Assembly (NCBI RefSeq): GCF_002863305.2
Contig: NZ_CP136962.1
Span: 992,001 to 1,056,000, forward strand
Direction: 5' to 3'
DNA length: 64,000 nt
Origin: Neisseria perflava
GTDB taxonomy: Bacteria; Pseudomonadota; Gammaproteobacteria; Burkholderiales; Neisseriaceae
Numbering within the stretch: the stretch's first letter is position 1; each line of letters starts with the position of its first letter. Made by a program: the position numbers and the translations under genes. Positions 47,818 to 56,425 of this stretch are shown here, one piece after another. The notes under the pieces are model-generated. The model saw nothing but the letters and a program-made list of their open reading frames with translations, was not told where the DNA came from and did no database searches.

Positions 47818-49359
47818 TTAGTTATTGGGAAAGTCTGATTCGTCAAACTCGGGTTCCGGGTCGCTTTGAAGAACTTTTCCGTTTAATTTCAACTCGCTGT
47901 TTTGCAGAGTCAGATGGGTTTTGACATTATCGTTTTCTAAGGTCAGATATTTCTCACTTGCCATGCTTTTAATGGTGCTGTCCACCATCAGGCGCAAGGT
48001 CTCGTTGATATCGTCGATGCTGGCACGGCCTGCGGCTTCATCTTCGGCATTGACGCTAAACAGGCTGCTTGCTTGGTTGACGGCGAGTTGTTCCAACAAT
48101 TTTTGCGGTACGCTCATGTTGAAGTCGGCTTCGGTTTTTTTCAGCATATCGCCCAGGCTGTTGAGGTCTTTGGCCGTCAAACCTTTAAACGCGAGTTTGC
48201 CGCTGACATCGACATCACCATGAGGCATGGTGAATTTGAAGGTTTTGACGTTCAAAACCGGATTATTGGTAAACAGGCCCGAAGCCTCGTTTTTGGCCGT
48301 CTGAATCAAGGAAGCCTGAATTTCTTCTTCGCTCATTTTCTTCACGGACACTTCGGCAATTTTGTTTTTCAATGCCAAAAGTGATGCCGCATCCAAATGC
48401 TCAGCAGCGACATTGATGTCCAGAGGGCCGTATTTGTCTTCGCCATAAGTCAGGCTTTCAAATTGGAAGCGGCCTTCACTGTTGATGAATTTATCGACTT
48501 CGCTGGTCTGGGTATCGAAACGCAGTTTGTTGACTTCGATTTTAGACGGAGCAATCGTGCCGGTCGGATTGATAAATGCACCGATTTGCAGGTTGGTCAC
48601 AAGGTTGACCAACTCATTCAACTTAACGTTGTAATCGATGTTTTCTTTCCATTGCAGCAGGAATTTATCCAGCGTAATGCTGCTCTTGCCCAAAGCAAGC
48701 TTGGTCAGGCCGTCTTCCGTCTCGGATTGGAAGCGCAGGTTTTCCAAAGACACATCGCCTTTGTCGGCCAATTTGACTTGTAAAGACGGCGCAAGGTAAT
48801 CGTGGCGATAGCTTTTGAAGCCTTGGCTGTAATCGGTATTGCCGCTAAAGCCTTTCCAGTTGAGCTTGATACCGGAAAGCTCTTCATAATCGAAGGCGGG
48901 AATATTGAGGCTGAGTTTGCCGTCGCCGGAAAGGTAAACCGTATTGGTCATGGTCAACGGCGTTTGCTGGCCGAAGAAGCGGTCTAAAACTTTTTTGGTT
49001 TCCGGATGGTATTGGAACTCGGTTTCCACATGGGCACGCGTACCGAAGCCGCCGGCAAACGGGCCGTGTGTTACGTGGTTGACGACCGTAATCGGCTCTT
49101 GCAGGACGGTTTTCAAATTGTCCGGCAGGTATTTTTGCGTATTTTGAAGCAGGGTCGGTTTGAGGCGGATGACGGTCGTCTCGGTTGAACTGAACCAGCC
49201 GCGATCGTATTGGTGGGACTCAACGGTCAGGAAACCGGATTCCTGCAACAGCTTTTGTTGCTCGGTCAGGCTTTCTTCCGCTTTGACACCAAGATAATAA
49301 GGCGTGCCGAGCGCAGCGGCGACAACGACGGCGGCAGTCGGGATAAGATACTTTTTCAT
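47818..49359 (-). CDS. DUF945 (YdgA-like) envelope protein
   Basis: A 513-residue protein anchored by an N-terminal hydrophobic segment (KKYLIPTAAVVVAAALGTPYYLG, in part). A long periplasmic region matches the DUF945/YdgA family: QQKLLQESGFLTVESHQYDRGWFSS is the tell-tale N-terminal motif. Function is unknown. ATG at 49359 is used; a GTG one codon earlier also opens the frame. It lies 78 bp upstream of panD with no DUS terminator between, so read-through is possible. Confidence 0.83.
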   Translation of the reverse strand: MKKYLIPTAAVVVAAALGTPYYLGVKAEESLTEQQKLLQESGFLTVESHQYDRGWFSSTETTVIRLKPTLLQNTQKYLPDNLKTVLQEPITVVNHVTHGPFAGGFGTRAHVETEFQYHPETKKVLDRFFGQQTPLTMTNTVYLSGDGKLSLNIPAFDYEELSGIKLNWKGFSGNTDYSQGFKSYRHDYLAPSLQVKLADKGDVSLENLRFQSETEDGLTKLALGKSSITLDKFLLQWKENIDYNVKLNELVNLVTNLQIGAFINPTGTIAPSKIEVNKLRFDTQTSEVDKFINSEGRFQFESLTYGEDKYGPLDINVAAEHLDAASLLALKNKIAEVSVKKMSEEEIQASLIQTAKNEASGLFTNNPVLNVKTFKFTMPHGDVDVSGKLAFKGLTAKDLNSLGDMLKKTEADFNMSVPQKLLEQLAVNQASSLFSVNAEDEAAGRASIDDINETLRLMVDSTIKSMASEKYLTLENDNVKTHLTLQNSELKLNGKVLQSDPEPEFDESDFPNN

Positions 49360-49534
49360 CACTTCAAACAGATTAGGTTCAAAGCGTAAAGCATAGCATT
49401 TTTTAGCTGTTTTGTCTTATCCGCCGTTTCAGACGGCCTTTAGGTAAAGATTGTGATATTATGCAAACATAAACGATTTTTACAATTTTGGCAGACCTTA
49501 CCCTGTCTGCCGAAATGTCATTAAAGGTTTGCAA

Positions 49535-50125
49535 ATGCTTTTATTCATTGATAACTACGACAGCTTCACCTACAACATCGTCCAATACTTTGCCGAATTG
49601 GGGCAGGAAGTTTTGGTACGCTGCAACGATGAAATCACCATCGAAGAAATCGAAGCCCTGAAACCGCAATATCTGGTCATCGGCCCCGGCCCTTGCTCCC
49701 CTAAAGAGGCAGGCATTTCTGTTGCGGCCATGCAGCACTTTGCCGGCAGGCTGCCCGTCATGGGCGTGTGCCTCGGCCATCAAACCATGGGCGAAGCGTT
49801 CGGCGGCAATGTCGTGCGCGCGCAAACAATGATGCACGGCAAAGTCTCCCCCGTTTTCCATCACGGCACAGGCATGTTTAAAGACCTGCCCAATCCGGTC
49901 AACTGCACGCGCTACCACAGCCTGGCCATCGACCGCGCCACCCTGCCCGACTGCCTCGAAATTACCGCATGGACGGAAGACGGCGAAATCATGGGCGTAC
50001 GCCACAAAGAATATGCCGTCGAAGGCGTACAGTTCCACCCCGAAGCCCTGCTGACCGAACACGGCCACGATATGCTGAAAAACTTCTTGGAAGAATTCAA
50101 AGACTATCGCCCACAAAAATCTTAA
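49535..50125 (+). CDS. trpG: Anthranilate/aminodeoxychorismate synthase glutamine amidotransferase
   Basis: Class-I glutamine amidotransferase supplying ammonia to TrpE (and possibly PabB). The 196-residue protein has [15 protein letters not shown], the nucleophile Cys in [15 protein letters not shown], and the His-Glu pair in [15 protein letters not shown] at 49535 follows AAAGG; a TTG two codons earlier is not needed. trpD follows after an imperfect DUS hairpin. It could serve both tryptophan and folate pathways, since such proteins are often shared. Confidence 0.95.
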   Translation: MLLFIDNYDSFTYNIVQYFAELGQEVLVRCNDEITIEEIEALKPQYLVIGPGPCSPKEAGISVAAMQHFAGRLPVMGVCLGHQTMGEAFGGNVVRAQTMMHGKVSPVFHHGTGMFKDLPNPVNCTRYHSLAIDRATLPDCLEITAWTEDGEIMGVRHKEYAVEGVQFHPEALLTEHGHDMLKNFLEEFKDYRPQKS

Positions 50126-50126
50126 T

Positions 50127-50181
50127 AAAAGGCCGTCTGAAAGGTGTTTGACAGTGTTCAAACCGCATTTTCAGACAGCCT
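50127..50181 (+). terminator. Imperfect DUS hairpin between trpG and trpD
   Basis: AAAAGGCCGTCTGAAA pairs with TTTTCAGACAGCCT; the mutated right DUS and 26-base loop suggest a weak attenuating structure. Confidence 0.4.
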
Positions 50182-50213
50182 GAATCACATCGGACACGAA
50201 CAAAGGAAAAATC

Positions 50214-51242
50214 ATGATTACCCCTCAACAAGCGATTGAACGCCTCATCAGCAACAACGAACTTTTCTACGATGAAATGACCGACCTCATGCGCCAAATC
50301 ATGAGCGGCCAAGTTCCGCCCGAGCAAATCGCCGCCATTCTGACCGGCCTGCGGATTAAAGTTGAAACCGTTTCCGAGATTACCGCCGCAGCCAGCGTGA
50401 TGCGCGAATTTGCCACCAAAGTGCCTCTGGAAAACGCCGATGACTTGGTCGATATTGTCGGCACGGGTGGCGACGGTGCCAAAACCTTCAATATTTCCAC
50501 GACTTCCATGTTTGTCGCGGCTGCGGCAGGTGCGAAAGTCGCCAAACACGGCGGCCGCTCCGTTTCTTCATCCAGCGGTGCTGCTGATGTTATGGAACAA
50601 ATGGGTGCCAACCTCAACCTCAACCCCGAACAGGTTGCCCAAAGCATTCAGCAAACCGGCATCGGCTTTATGTTCGCGCCCAACCACCACAGCGCCATGC
50701 GCTATGTTGCTCCTGTCCGCCGTTCGCTCGGTTTCCGTAGCATCTTCAATATCTTGGGCCCGCTGACCAATCCGGCCGGTGCGGCAAACCAACTTTTGGG
50801 CGTGTTCCACATCGACTTGTGCGGCATTCTTTCCCGCGTATTGCAACAGCTTGGCTCCAAACATGTTTTGGTCGTGTGCGGCGAAGGCGGTTTGGATGAA
50901 ATCACGCTGACCGGCAAAACCCGTGTTGCCGAACTGAAAGACGGCAAAATCACCGAATACGATATCAGCCCGGCCGATTTCGGCATGGAAATCCGCCGCA
51001 ATTTGGACGAAATCAAAGTCGAAAACGCGCAAGAATCCCTGCAAAAAATGAACGAAGTGCTGGATGGCAAAGTCGGTGCCGCACGCGACATCGTCGTCCT
51101 CAATGCAGCCGCCGCGCTCTACGCAGGAAATGTGGTCGCATCGCTGGCGGACGGTGTCAAAGCCGCGCAAGAAGCCATCGACTCCGGCAAAGCCAAAGCC
51201 AAAAAAGACGAGTTTATCGAATTTGGCAAACAGTTTGCCTAA
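50214..51242 (+). CDS. trpD: Anthranilate phosphoribosyltransferase
   Basis: Second step of tryptophan synthesis: anthranilate plus PRPP to phosphoribosylanthranilate. The 342 residues have [17 protein letters not shown] (PRPP/Mg site), [34 protein letters not shown] and [16 protein letters not shown] precedes the ATG. It pairs with trpG just upstream, while trpE is 8 kb away. Confidence 0.96.
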   Translation: MITPQQAIERLISNNELFYDEMTDLMRQIMSGQVPPEQIAAILTGLRIKVETVSEITAAASVMREFATKVPLENADDLVDIVGTGGDGAKTFNISTTSMFVAAAAGAKVAKHGGRSVSSSSGAADVMEQMGANLNLNPEQVAQSIQQTGIGFMFAPNHHSAMRYVAPVRRSLGFRSIFNILGPLTNPAGAANQLLGVFHIDLCGILSRVLQQLGSKHVLVVCGEGGLDEITLTGKTRVAELKDGKITEYDISPADFGMEIRRNLDEIKVENAQESLQKMNEVLDGKVGAARDIVVLNAAAALYAGNVVASLADGVKAAQEAIDSGKAKAKKDEFIEFGKQFA

Positions 51243-51259
51243 ACTTTAAAACCATAAAC

Positions 51260-51293
51260 AAAGGCCGTCTGAAAAATCTTTCAGACGGCCTTT
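51260..51293. terminator. DUS-pair terminator of trpD
   Basis: AAAGGCCGTCTGAAA and complement with a four-base loop, between convergent genes. Confidence 0.85.
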
Positions 51294-51306
51294 TATTCTT
51301 TAAATA

Positions 51307-51657
51307 TTAAAATTTGCTTTTAATATCATTAATCAAGCCTTCAGCTTTTTCTTTGGCTTCTTCAGCCAAGTGTGCTACTTTCTCTTTGGCTTCACCGGCT
51401 AAATGAGCTGCTTTTTCTTTAGCTTCACCTGCAAAGTTTTCTACTTTTTCTTTAGCCTCGCCTGCGAAGTGCGCCGCTTTTTCTTTGGCTTCACCTGCAA
51501 AGTTTTCTGCTTTTTCTTTAGCATCCGCAGCAACTTCTTTTGTCTTACCGACGCCTTGTTGAACTACGCCTTCAGCTTTGAGTTTGGAATCGTCAAGAAC
51601 TTCGCCGGCTTTCTCTTTTACTTCACCGCTGATTTGATCTAATTTGCCAGTCATCAT
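51307..51657 (-). CDS. CsbD-like protein with six 11-residue LEA-type repeats
   Basis: A 116-residue hydrophilic, helical protein. Residues 1-40 match the CsbD stress-protein motif (GKLDQISGEVKEKAGEVLDD, KAEGVVQQGVGKTKE). Residues 43-108 are six consecutive 11-mers of the AGEAKEKAAHF type, as in LEA/apolipoprotein-like amphipathic helices, with His/Phe/Leu at the repeat end. No signal peptide. A desiccation or membrane-protecting stress role is suggested by family only. AAGGA sits close to the first ATG (51657); the second ATG (51654) is equally possible. Confidence 0.8.
   Translation of the reverse strand: MMTGKLDQISGEVKEKAGEVLDDSKLKAEGVVQQGVGKTKEVAADAKEKAENFAGEAKEKAAHFAGEAKEKVENFAGEAKEKAAHLAGEAKEKVAHLAEEAKEKAEGLINDIKSKF
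51334..51531 (-). repeat. 33-bp tandem repeat inside the CsbD-like gene
   Basis: Six diverged 33-base units encoding the 11-residue repeats. Units 2-5 are near-identical in protein, with A/V and F/L changes alternating. Confidence 0.85.
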
Positions 51658-51773
51658 TTATTCCTTCTTAGTTTCATGTTGATAAGAGTAATCACTATAC
51701 CCCAATAGATATTGGGTTGCAACTTAAAGTCTGTCTCAATATTAAAAACATAATAAAAATGGATTACGTCAAG

Positions 51774-52340
51774 TTAGCACAACTGTTTCAATATCGCTTC
51801 GGCTACTGCCTCGCCTATCATCTTGCTGCCGAACTCATTGAAATGAAGTCCATCGCACAGCATCACATCGGTCAAATCCTGCTCAAACATCAGACTGTAT
51901 AAATCATTGACGGTAAAACCATATTGCCTTGCCAAATCCTCCGCCACACGGTTATAGGCCTTCAAGTCGGCCAGATAGCGGCGCGAGGGTTTGACGATAT
52001 TGTGTACGCTTTCCAAAAACGGCGTACTGCTCGCCCAAATAATTTTTGCCCCTGTCTGTTTCAGATAATCGAAAATTTGAATCAGGTTGCTGCGATAGGT
52101 TTTTATATCGGCCACCGGCTCATTACAGCCTTGATTATGGCGGATGTCGTGCAAACCGCAATTGATGTGGATAATGTCTCCCACAGTCGCGCCCTCTGTC
52201 CATTGCCTGATATGCTCTAACACATCATGCGACGAACGGCAGTTTTCCGATGGAGAAACAATATCCACCTCAGGCAAAGCGGCGCGCGTGTAAGGCTCCG
52301 AAGCAAGCCGAACGGAGTCGCCGATTAAGTAAACGGTCAT
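51774..52340 (-). CDS. SGNH/GDSL hydrolase
   Basis: A 188-residue esterase/lipase-like protein with no signal peptide. Block I is IGDSVRLA (catalytic Ser), block III is HINCGLHDIRHNQ, and block V is LCDGLHFNEFGSKM with the DxxH catalytic pair. The substrate is unknown; related proteins deacetylate sugars or carry esterase activity. It begins with MTVYLIGDS directly, behind GGAGAAC. Confidence 0.85.
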   Translation of the reverse strand: MTVYLIGDSVRLASEPYTRAALPEVDIVSPSENCRSSHDVLEHIRQWTEGATVGDIIHINCGLHDIRHNQGCNEPVADIKTYRSNLIQIFDYLKQTGAKIIWASSTPFLESVHNIVKPSRRYLADLKAYNRVAEDLARQYGFTVNDLYSLMFEQDLTDVMLCDGLHFNEFGSKMIGEAVAEAILKQLC

Positions 52341-52373
52341 TTTTGTTCTCCTCCCTTTATTTGAATCAACAGC

Positions 52374-52429
52374 AAGGCCGTCTGAAATATCACTTATATT
52401 ATTATAAGAGTGCTATTTCAGACGGCCTT
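52374..52429. terminator. Long nested DUS hairpin
   Basis: AAGGCCGTCTGAAATA pairs with TATTTCAGACGGCCTT; the 24-base centre contains a further AT-rich stem (CACTTATA and TATAAGAGTG). Confidence 0.6.
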
Positions 52430-52462
52430 AACTTCAGTCAAGTTCTATCGTTAAATCATCAA

Positions 52463-52720
52463 TTAGAGCTGACTGTTTTTATAAAAATCAATTAATTGCT
52501 TGGCCTGCAACATGGGCAGCCCAAAACGGTCGCTCACGGCTTTCAAATCCTTCCATTCCTGACCGGTCAGATTTTGCCCAACCCACTTGAGGTTTTCCGG
52601 ATTGCTTTTGATTTTCTCAAAATACGCCTGCTTGCGTTTCCAGTTGCGCGACCACACCAGCAACATGGTAAAAATACATAAAACAATCAATACAATATTG
52701 GTAAACAACATCATGTCCAT
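52463..52720 (-). CDS. Small single-pass membrane protein, hypothetical
   Basis: An 85-residue protein: one membrane helix (about residues 5-23), a basic flank (RNWKRKQ) and a soluble helical tail (GQNLTGQEWKDLKAVSDRFG, LQAKQLIDFYKNS). Not recognised. The first ATG follows GGGAG by eight bases. It sits alone between DUS hairpins. Confidence 0.7.
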   Translation of the reverse strand: MDMMLFTNIVLIVLCIFTMLLVWSRNWKRKQAYFEKIKSNPENLKWVGQNLTGQEWKDLKAVSDRFGLPMLQAKQLIDFYKNSQL

Positions 52721-52768
52721 ACGACATACTCCCGCGTGGGTCTCAAAATCAGAAAATATGGATTAAAA

Positions 52769-52797
52769 GCCGTCTGAAAAACAGTCTTCAAACGGCC
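52769..52797 (-). terminator. Degenerate DUS hairpin after the Sel1 gene
   Basis: GCCGTCTGAA pairs with TTCAAACGGC, a G to A change in the right arm. Confidence 0.45.
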
Positions 52798-52809
52798 TCA
52801 GCGTGACGC

Positions 52810-53292
52810 TCAACGTTGCATTTCCATCATTAACGCCTGACAAGCAGCTTCGTTTTCCAAAGCACAAGATTCGCTCAGTTGGTTTAAACGGCTGTCGCGG
52901 TCTGATGTAGTGCCTTGCGCCATCTCTGCTTTAGTTTCTTCAAGATTAGTACAGGCATTTTCATAACCGCCTTTACAGGCTCGCTCGTAGAGCTTGACCG
53001 CTGCAGCATAATCCATGCCCAAACTGCTGGACGGATTGAGATACAGATTACCCAAAACATTGCAGCCGCGCATATTGCCGCCATCGCAGGCTTTTTTCAG
53101 AAACGGATACGCATGAGCAGGCGCTTCAAGATAATCGCGCATCCAAATGGCCGCAGTGACGCAACTCTCCAGATTGTTCCGATTGCATTCCCGTATCAGC
53201 TTATCGTGCTGCTTCTCGCTGTAATCCTCAGCCTGCACGCTAAACGCAGTAGCAACCAATACTAAGCCAAACAATAAACGAAGTGTTTTCAT
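52810..53292 (-). CDS. Secreted Sel1-like repeat protein
   Basis: A 160-residue protein with a signal peptide cut after VQA (about residue 21). Sel1/TPR-like repeats follow, with paired cysteines: YPFLKKACDGGNMRGCNVLG and AAVKLYERACKGGYENACTNL. Cys-containing Sel1 proteins (HcpA-like) are periplasmic or secreted and disulfide-bonded. Function unknown. GAAGGA precedes the ATG. It lies next to the copper locus without an evident link. Confidence 0.8.
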   Translation of the reverse strand: MKTLRLLFGLVLVATAFSVQAEDYSEKQHDKLIRECNRNNLESCVTAAIWMRDYLEAPAHAYPFLKKACDGGNMRGCNVLGNLYLNPSSSLGMDYAAAVKLYERACKGGYENACTNLEETKAEMAQGTTSDRDSRLNQLSESCALENEAACQALMMEMQR

Positions 53293-53322
53293 CTGATTAT
53301 TCCTTCAAAAATACTTGATGAC

Positions 53323-53355
53323 AGGCCGTCTGAAAAAACAATCTTCAGACGGCCT
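53323..53355 (-). terminator. DUS-pair terminator of copA
   Basis: AGGCCGTCTGAAA and complement, resident dialect, immediately after the copA stop. Confidence 0.75.
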
Positions 53356-53363
53356 TTATATTA

Positions 53364-55526
53364 TCACTCAATATTCACTCGTTTCAGGCGCAAGGCATTG
53401 CTCAACACGGAAACCGAGCTTGCCGCCATTGCCGCGCCTGCGATGACGGGGTTTAAAAAGCCGAGTGCGGCAAGCGGAATGCCCAAAATATTGTAGAAGA
53501 AGGCGAAAAACAGGTTTTGCTTAATGTTTTTCAAAGTTGCCTGCGACACCAGCAGGGCATCGGCGAGCTGATTAACCGAATGCTGCATCAGCGTAGCGGA
53601 TGCGGTGTGTTCGGCAACGTCCGCACCGCCTTTCATGGCGAAGCTGACGTTTGCGGCGGCGAGTGCGGGAGCGTCGTTGATGCCGTCGCCGACCATCGCC
53701 ACGGTTTTGCCGGCAGCTTTGAGTTTCTGCACTTCGGCAGCTTTATCGCGCGGACTCATGTTGCCAAAGGCGTGTGCGATACCCAGTTGTTTGGCGACGT
53801 ATTCGACCGTGCCTTGGTTGTCGCCGCTCATAATATAGACATCGATATTGTGTTTTTTCAGACGGCCTATGGCTTCGGCGGTATCGGCTTTCAACGCGTC
53901 GGCAAGTGCGAATGCGCCGATAGGTTTGTTATCGACTGAGACTGCAACAATGCTTGCAATATCCCAAACGCCGTCTGAAAACTTCGGCAAGGTCAGTTCG
54001 GTAAATTCGGCTTTGCCTGCTTTCACCAAACCCACGCCGTCCACTTCGGCGGTAATGCCTGCGCCGACAACGGTTTGCGCGTTTTGTGCGGCAGGAATCT
54101 CCAAGCCGCGCGCTTGGGCGGCGGAAACGATGGCGCGGGCAAGCGGATGAGCGGCGTTTTGTTCGACGGCGGCGGCGATGCGGTACAAAGCGTCTTCGTC
54201 AAAGCCACTGTCGGGAACGCAATAAACGGCGGCAACCTGCGGCCTGCCTTCGGTCAGCGTGCCGGTTTTGTCCAGCACGACGGCATCGACGTGGGCGGCT
54301 TCTTCCATTGCCGCCGCGTCTTTAAACCAAATGCCGTGTTTCACTGCTTTGCCCATGCCGACCATAATCGCGGCGGGCGTTGCCAGACCGAGCGCGCACG
54401 GGCAGGCAATCACCAAAACGGCGACGGCGTGCATCAGCGCCACCGTCCAATCGCCTTTCACCAGCCAAGTAACGATAAAAGTCAAAAGCGCAATGCCCAC
54501 GACGGCAGGCACGAATACCGCCGCCGCTTTATCGGCTACGCGCGCAATCGGTGCTTTACTGCCTTGTGCTTCAGAGAGCGCATTCATCATGTCGCCGAGC
54601 AGGGTTTGGCTGCCGAGCTGCGTAGCGCGGTATACCACGCTGCCTTCGGTCATCAGCGCACCTGCCAACACTTTGCCGCCCACCTTTTTCTCTTCGGGGT
54701 TGGATTCGCCGGTAAGATGGCTCTCGTCCGCCCAACCGCTGCCGCTCTCGATGATGCCGTCGGCGGCAATGCGTTCGCCGTGATTGGCGCGGATAAGGTC
54801 GCCGATTTGTACTTGGTCGATGGGAAGCTGTTGCCATTCGCCGTTGCGTTGTACATTGACTTGGGTCGGCGTGAGTTTGAGCAGCAAGCCCAAGCTGTTC
54901 AAGCTGGATTTTTTGGTGCGGTGTTCCAAAAATTTGCCCAGCGACACAAAACCAATCACCATCACGCCTGCTTCAAAATACACATGCGCCATGCCATGCG
55001 CCGCATGCGGACTGAAAAACAGCATATAGACAGAATACAGATAAATCGACACTGTACCGATGGTAACAAGTACGTCCATATTCGCCAGTCCGCCTTTAAT
55101 GCTCGCCCACGCGCTTTTGTAAAACGGGATTGCCAGCCAAAGCTGCACAACACTTGCCAGTACAAATTGCCATACAGGCGGAATCATCCAATCGTGCCGC
55201 CCGATCATCATGCCTGTCATGCCGATTAAGAACGGGATATTAATGGCCAGCAAAAGCCACAGCCTCCAGCTTACATGCGCTGTTTCTTCGGGCTGCGGCA
55301 GCGCGTCTTCCGTTTTTTCCTTCGCGCCGTAACCGGTTTTCTCAATGATTTTGGCAATGTCGGCTGCGGAAGTTTTGCTGTCGTCAAACGTAACCTGCGC
55401 CTCCTCGCTGGCAAAGTTCACCCCTGCCGATTCGACAAAATCTTTTTTGTTCAACACTTTTTCAATACGCGAAGCGCAGGCCTGACAGGTCATGCCTTCG
55501 ATTTGAAAACGGACTTTTTGTTGCAT
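53364..55526 (-). CDS. copA: Copper-exporting P1B-type ATPase
   Basis: Inner-membrane pump exporting Cu(I). The 720 residues have one N-terminal heavy-metal domain (GMTCQACASRIE), then eight expected helices with the CPC motif in ACPCALGLATPA, phosphorylation site DKTGTLTEG, the HP motif AAHPLARAI, and GDGINDAPALAAA. Two DUS in the resident dialect lie within the gene (near 53849 and 53971), so copA appears native. It is followed upstream by copZ and a divergent CueR-like gene. A DUS-type hairpin of a foreign dialect lies between copZ and copA. Confidence 0.95.
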   Translation of the reverse strand: MQQKVRFQIEGMTCQACASRIEKVLNKKDFVESAGVNFASEEAQVTFDDSKTSAADIAKIIEKTGYGAKEKTEDALPQPEETAHVSWRLWLLLAINIPFLIGMTGMMIGRHDWMIPPVWQFVLASVVQLWLAIPFYKSAWASIKGGLANMDVLVTIGTVSIYLYSVYMLFFSPHAAHGMAHVYFEAGVMVIGFVSLGKFLEHRTKKSSLNSLGLLLKLTPTQVNVQRNGEWQQLPIDQVQIGDLIRANHGERIAADGIIESGSGWADESHLTGESNPEEKKVGGKVLAGALMTEGSVVYRATQLGSQTLLGDMMNALSEAQGSKAPIARVADKAAAVFVPAVVGIALLTFIVTWLVKGDWTVALMHAVAVLVIACPCALGLATPAAIMVGMGKAVKHGIWFKDAAAMEEAAHVDAVVLDKTGTLTEGRPQVAAVYCVPDSGFDEDALYRIAAAVEQNAAHPLARAIVSAAQARGLEIPAAQNAQTVVGAGITAEVDGVGLVKAGKAEFTELTLPKFSDGVWDIASIVAVSVDNKPIGAFALADALKADTAEAIGRLKKHNIDVYIMSGDNQGTVEYVAKQLGIAHAFGNMSPRDKAAEVQKLKAAGKTVAMVGDGINDAPALAAANVSFAMKGGADVAEHTASATLMQHSVNQLADALLVSQATLKNIKQNLFFAFFYNILGIPLAALGFLNPVIAGAAMAASSVSVLSNALRLKRVNIE

Positions 55527-55551
55527 GGTTTCTTCCTTCTGAATGTGGTTG

Positions 55552-55591
55552 GGCTACCTGAAAAAAGCGGGGCAGGGTTTTCAGGTAGCCT
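55552..55591 (-). terminator. Foreign-dialect DUS-pair terminator after copZ
   Basis: GGCTACCTGAAAA and TTTTCAGGTAGCC with a 13-base loop. The complement of the right arm is an exact AGGCTACCTGAA. Confidence 0.75.
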
Positions 55592-55625
55592 TTGGGGTGT
55601 TGCAGTCGATTTGTTGCGATTCGAT

Positions 55626-55835
55626 TTACAAAGCCGCATCAAAGCCGCCGTCTTCCACCGCTTCTATCAGCGCGGCGGGGTTGGTTTGGGCGGGGTCGAA
55701 TTCCACGACGGCATTCTTGTTTTCCAGGCTCACTTCGGCCTTGTCCACGCCGTTTACGCCTTCGAGGATGCTGGTAACGCTTTTCACGCAGCCGCCGCAG
55801 GTCATGCCTTCGATGTTTAATGTGATGGTTTGCAT
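55626..55835 (-). CDS. copZ: Heavy-metal-associated copper chaperone, copy 1
   Basis: A 69-residue HMA-domain protein expected to carry Cu(I) to CopA. MQTITLNIEGMTCGGCVKSV contains the metal-binding GMTCxxC. Start at 55835 behind AAAGGAAA; the upstream frame is not needed. The gene is preceded by a MerR-type promoter and lies divergent from the CueR-like gene, so it is probably copper-induced. It is about three-quarters identical to copy 2 (16 differences in 69 residues by hand). Confidence 0.92.
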   Translation of the reverse strand: MQTITLNIEGMTCGGCVKSVTSILEGVNGVDKAEVSLENKNAVVEFDPAQTNPAALIEAVEDGGFDAAL

Positions 55836-55946
55836 AGGGTTTCCTTTCTGTTGGAATGAGGCTGAGGTTTTAAAGCCCGTTGCAGCCAAAGCTTTCAGGT
55901 AACCTGAAATGATGGGTCTGCTCTTGCTTTCCCGCTAAGTGCCGCC

Positions 55947-55977
55947 ACTATAAAGCTTTACCCGAAGTAAAGGTCAA
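55947..55977 (-). promoter_or_regulatory. CueR-type copper-responsive promoter of copZ
   Basis: On the minus strand: -35 TTGACC (55972-55977), a 19-base spacer and -10 TATAGT (55947-55952). The overlong spacer holds a dyad (CTTTACTTCGGGTAAAG), as in promoters twisted open by MerR-family activators. It reads toward copZ and copA. Confidence 0.8.
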
Positions 55978-55982
55978 GCATC

Positions 55983-56375
55983 ATGATGAACATCAGCCAG
56001 GCCGCGGCCGAGAGCGGCCTTTCCGCCAAACAAATCCGCGACTACGAAAAACACGGCCTAATCGCCCCGGCCGCGCGCAGCGAAGCGGACTACCGCCGCT
56101 ACGGACAGGCCGACCTTGCCCGACTGCGCTTTATCCGCCATGCGCGGGAAGTGGGCTTTTCGCTGCCGCAGATCGGGCAGCTTTTGAGCCTGCAACACAA
56201 CCCGCAGCGCACCAGCCGCGAAGTGAAAACGCTCACCGCGCGGCACATCGCCGAGCTGGAAGCCAAAATCGAACGCTTGCAGGGCATGGTGGCCGAGCTG
56301 CAACGTTGGCACGATGCCTGCGCGGGAGACGACTGCCCGGATTGTGCGATTTTGGCCGGGCTGGAGGAGCGTTAG
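55983..56375 (+). CDS. cueR: CueR-like MerR-family copper regulator
   Basis: A 130-residue MerR-family activator. The N-terminal winged HTH (MNISQAAAESGLSAKQIRDY) is followed by a long dimerisation helix. C-terminal metal-binding cysteines CAGDDCPDC resemble the Cys-X7-Cys loop of CueR for Cu(I)/Ag(I). A second ATG one codon later is possible. It is divergent from copZ with the operator between. GC-rich codons (GCC, GCG, CGC) and foreign-dialect terminators suggest transfer. Confidence 0.85.
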   Translation: MMNISQAAAESGLSAKQIRDYEKHGLIAPAARSEADYRRYGQADLARLRFIRHAREVGFSLPQIGQLLSLQHNPQRTSREVKTLTARHIAELEAKIERLQGMVAELQRWHDACAGDDCPDCAILAGLEER

Positions 56376-56397
56376 GCGGCTTGGGCAGAATAGAAAC

Positions 56398-56425
56398 AGG
56401 CTACCTGAAACTTTTCAGGTAGCCT
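56398..56425 (+). terminator. Foreign-dialect DUS-pair terminator of the regulator gene
   Basis: AGGCTACCTGAAA and complement with a two-base centre; shared with the convergent gene remnant. Confidence 0.8.
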
